From Thermococcus sp. (GTDB taxonomy: Archaea > Methanobacteriota_B > Thermococci > Thermococcales > Thermococcaceae), in contig JALVWX010000170.1 of assembly GCA_027023165.1 (NCBI GenBank), positions 1 to 8,101 of the forward strand: a stretch of 8,101 nt of DNA, written 5' to 3'. Made by a program: the position numbers and the translations under genes. Below are positions 7,225 to 8,101 of the stretch, piece by piece. The number at the start of each line of letters is the position of its first letter. The first letter of the stretch is position 1. The notes under the pieces are model-generated. The model made no database searches, was not told where the DNA came from, and was given only the letters and a program-made list of their open reading frames with translations.

Positions 7225-8101
7225 ACCTTCCGAATCTTAGCCACGAAGAAGCCGCTCGTCCCGTGCCTGTCGGGATAGAAGCGCCTCGCCTTTTTTATCT
7301 CTTCGCTCAGCTCGATTCCGAAGGGCTTAGTCAAGGCAGGCTCGCCGTAGCGGAGCGGGAGCAGTTCCACATCGAAGTTGTCCAAAACCCACTGGATCAC
7401 GAACTCGTTCTCCTCCGGTTCAAGGGAACATGTGGAGTAAACGAGGATTCCGCCCTTTCTGAGGACACTTAGGCCCTTCTCGATGAGCTTCATCTGAAGG
7501 TTCTGGCAGAACCTGACGTCCTCCATAGTTCTGCTGGCTTTTCTCTCCGGGTTCTTGTGTATCGTCCCGGAGCCAGTGCAAGGGGCATCGAGGAGGAGTT
7601 TATCGAACTCAACGCCGAGCTCGTCTATGTAGAGGGAAGACTTGTGGAAGAGAACCGTGTTCGTAACGCCGAGGCGAGAGAGGTTAAGCCTCGTCTCCTT
7701 CAAGCGCTCCTCGCCGACGTCGAACGCGTAGATTATTCCCCCGTTCTCCATCAGCTGGGCGAGATAGGAGGTTTTCCCTCCCGGCGCCGCCGCCATGTCG
7801 GCGACGGTCTCGCCGGGATTAGGATCAAGGGCAACGGGAGGATACATCGAGCTTGCCTCCTGGATGTAGAGGAGGCCACTGAGATATTCTGGCGTCGATG
7901 TTATCGAAAAGGGTTCCCTAGTCAGGCAGAAGCCTTCCCTCGCCCATGGCACTCTTCTAAACTGGAAGCCCTTCTTGTTGAGGAGCTTTGTGAGCTTTGG
8001 AATCTCAACGCGGAGCGTGTTTACACGGAAGCACCTCGGCAGGGGCCTTTCCATGGCCTCGGCTATTTTTAAAGCCCTCTCGCCCCAGAGATGGTAATAT
8101 C
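7221..8101 (-). CDS. RsmB/NOP2/Sun-family RNA m5C methyltransferase (archaeal Trm4-like), 5' end outside the window
   Basis: This SAM-dependent enzyme makes 5-methylcytosine in tRNA or rRNA. Counting from the internal ATG at 8054, the family motifs are FRVNTLR (9-15), EYLSGLLYIQEASSM (56-70), SAM motif ADMAAAPGGKT (85-95), the acidic strand-two end FDVGEERL (111-118), motif IV DAPCTGSG (156-163, Cys159 for product release) and motif VI STCSLEPEENE (207-217, Cys209 as the nucleophile). The protein ends with the GFFVAKIRKV seen in this family and has no PUA domain. The pattern resembles archaeal Trm4/MJ0026-like tRNA methyltransferases. The ATG at 8054 is not the true start: the frame stays open to the window edge and encodes YYHLWGERALKIAEA just before it, which matches the helical N-terminus of relatives. 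Perhaps 15-25 residues lie outside. Confidence 0.92.
   Translation of the reverse strand, partial: YYHLWGERALKIAEAMERPLPRCFRVNTLRVEIPKLTKLLNKKGFQFRRVPWAREGFCLTREPFSITSTPEYLSGLLYIQEASSMYPPVALDPNPGETVADMAAAPGGKTSYLAQLMENGGIIYAFDVGEERLKETRLNLSRLGVTNTVLFHKSSLYIDELGVEFDKLLLDAPCTGSGTIHKNPERKASRTMEDVRFCQNLQMKLIEKGLSVLRKGGILVYSTCSLEPEENEFVIQWVLDNFDVELLPLRYGEPALTKPFGIELSEEIKKARRFYPDRHGTSGFFVAKIRKV
7289..7301 (+). terminator. Oligo-T terminator candidate for the plus-strand operon, inside the opposing gene
   Basis: The plus strand reads CCTTTTTTATCTC with six consecutive T residues (7291-7296), about 65 bases after the stop of the unknown gene. It lies inside the methyltransferase coding region, where it is antisense to Lys-Lys codons. 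No better T tract occurs nearer the stop. Confidence 0.4.

Noticed and set aside
7557..8072. Plus-strand frame of 171 codons opposite the methyltransferase
   Set aside because: The opposite strand has all the m5C methyltransferase motifs including both cysteines, and this frame has none of its own.
8060..8076. TATA-like minus-strand CTTTAAAAAT just upstream of ATG 8054
   Set aside because: It encodes Ala-Leu-Lys-Ile in the open methyltransferase frame, and ATG 8054 lacks a Shine-Dalgarno, so it is coding sequence that happens to be A/T-rich.

Overview
The window looks like chromosome of a hyperthermophilic euryarchaeon of the order Thermococcales, most likely Thermococcus. The reasons are an archaeal aIF5A with the hypusine loop, an archaeal-type Nep1 and an archaeal Trm4/MJ0026-like m5C methyltransferase, TATA boxes of the TTTTAAAG or TTTTATATT type about 25 bases from the start sites, GGTG/GGAGGT Shine-Dalgarno sites, T-tract terminators, many AGG/AGA arginine codons and very short intergenic gaps. 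This placement is inference from gene content and signals; no database was searched.

Layout. Positions 1-5600 are read leftward on the minus strand as four transcription units. From right to left these are: a saccharopine dehydrogenase-like oxidoreductase overlapping nep1 (5591-3863); a lone NSS/SNF-family sodium-dependent transporter with its own promoter (3786-2407); aIF5A with its own promoter (2324-1914); and an operon of a USP-like protein (1852-1307), an ArsB/NhaD-type permease (1297-20) and a further gene whose first ten bases are at the left edge. Position 5600 to 5687 is a compact divergent promoter. From it a plus-strand pair is read: a divergent metallophosphoesterase (5687-6259) and an unrecognised 321-residue protein (6259-7224). 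That pair meets head-on, with a 4-base stop-codon overlap, a minus-strand RsmB/Trm4-type RNA methyltransferase whose N-terminus lies beyond the right edge.

Themes. Three of the genes serve translation: aIF5A, the Nep1 rRNA pseudouridine methyltransferase and the m5C methyltransferase. Two are membrane transporters. Nothing resembles a phage, insertion sequence, CRISPR array, toxin-antitoxin or defence island, and no tRNA or rRNA gene was seen. No gap without a gene exceeds about 90 bases.

The points most worth following are the metallophosphoesterase that keeps every ligand of one metal site and has lost both histidines private to the other, its translationally coupled partner of unknown function, the zero-spacer convergent junction (with a possible C/D-box RNA in it), and a perfect 12-base tandem repeat squeezed between the NSS stop codon and the aIF5A promoter. 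I see no clear evidence of an entirely new multi-gene system here.
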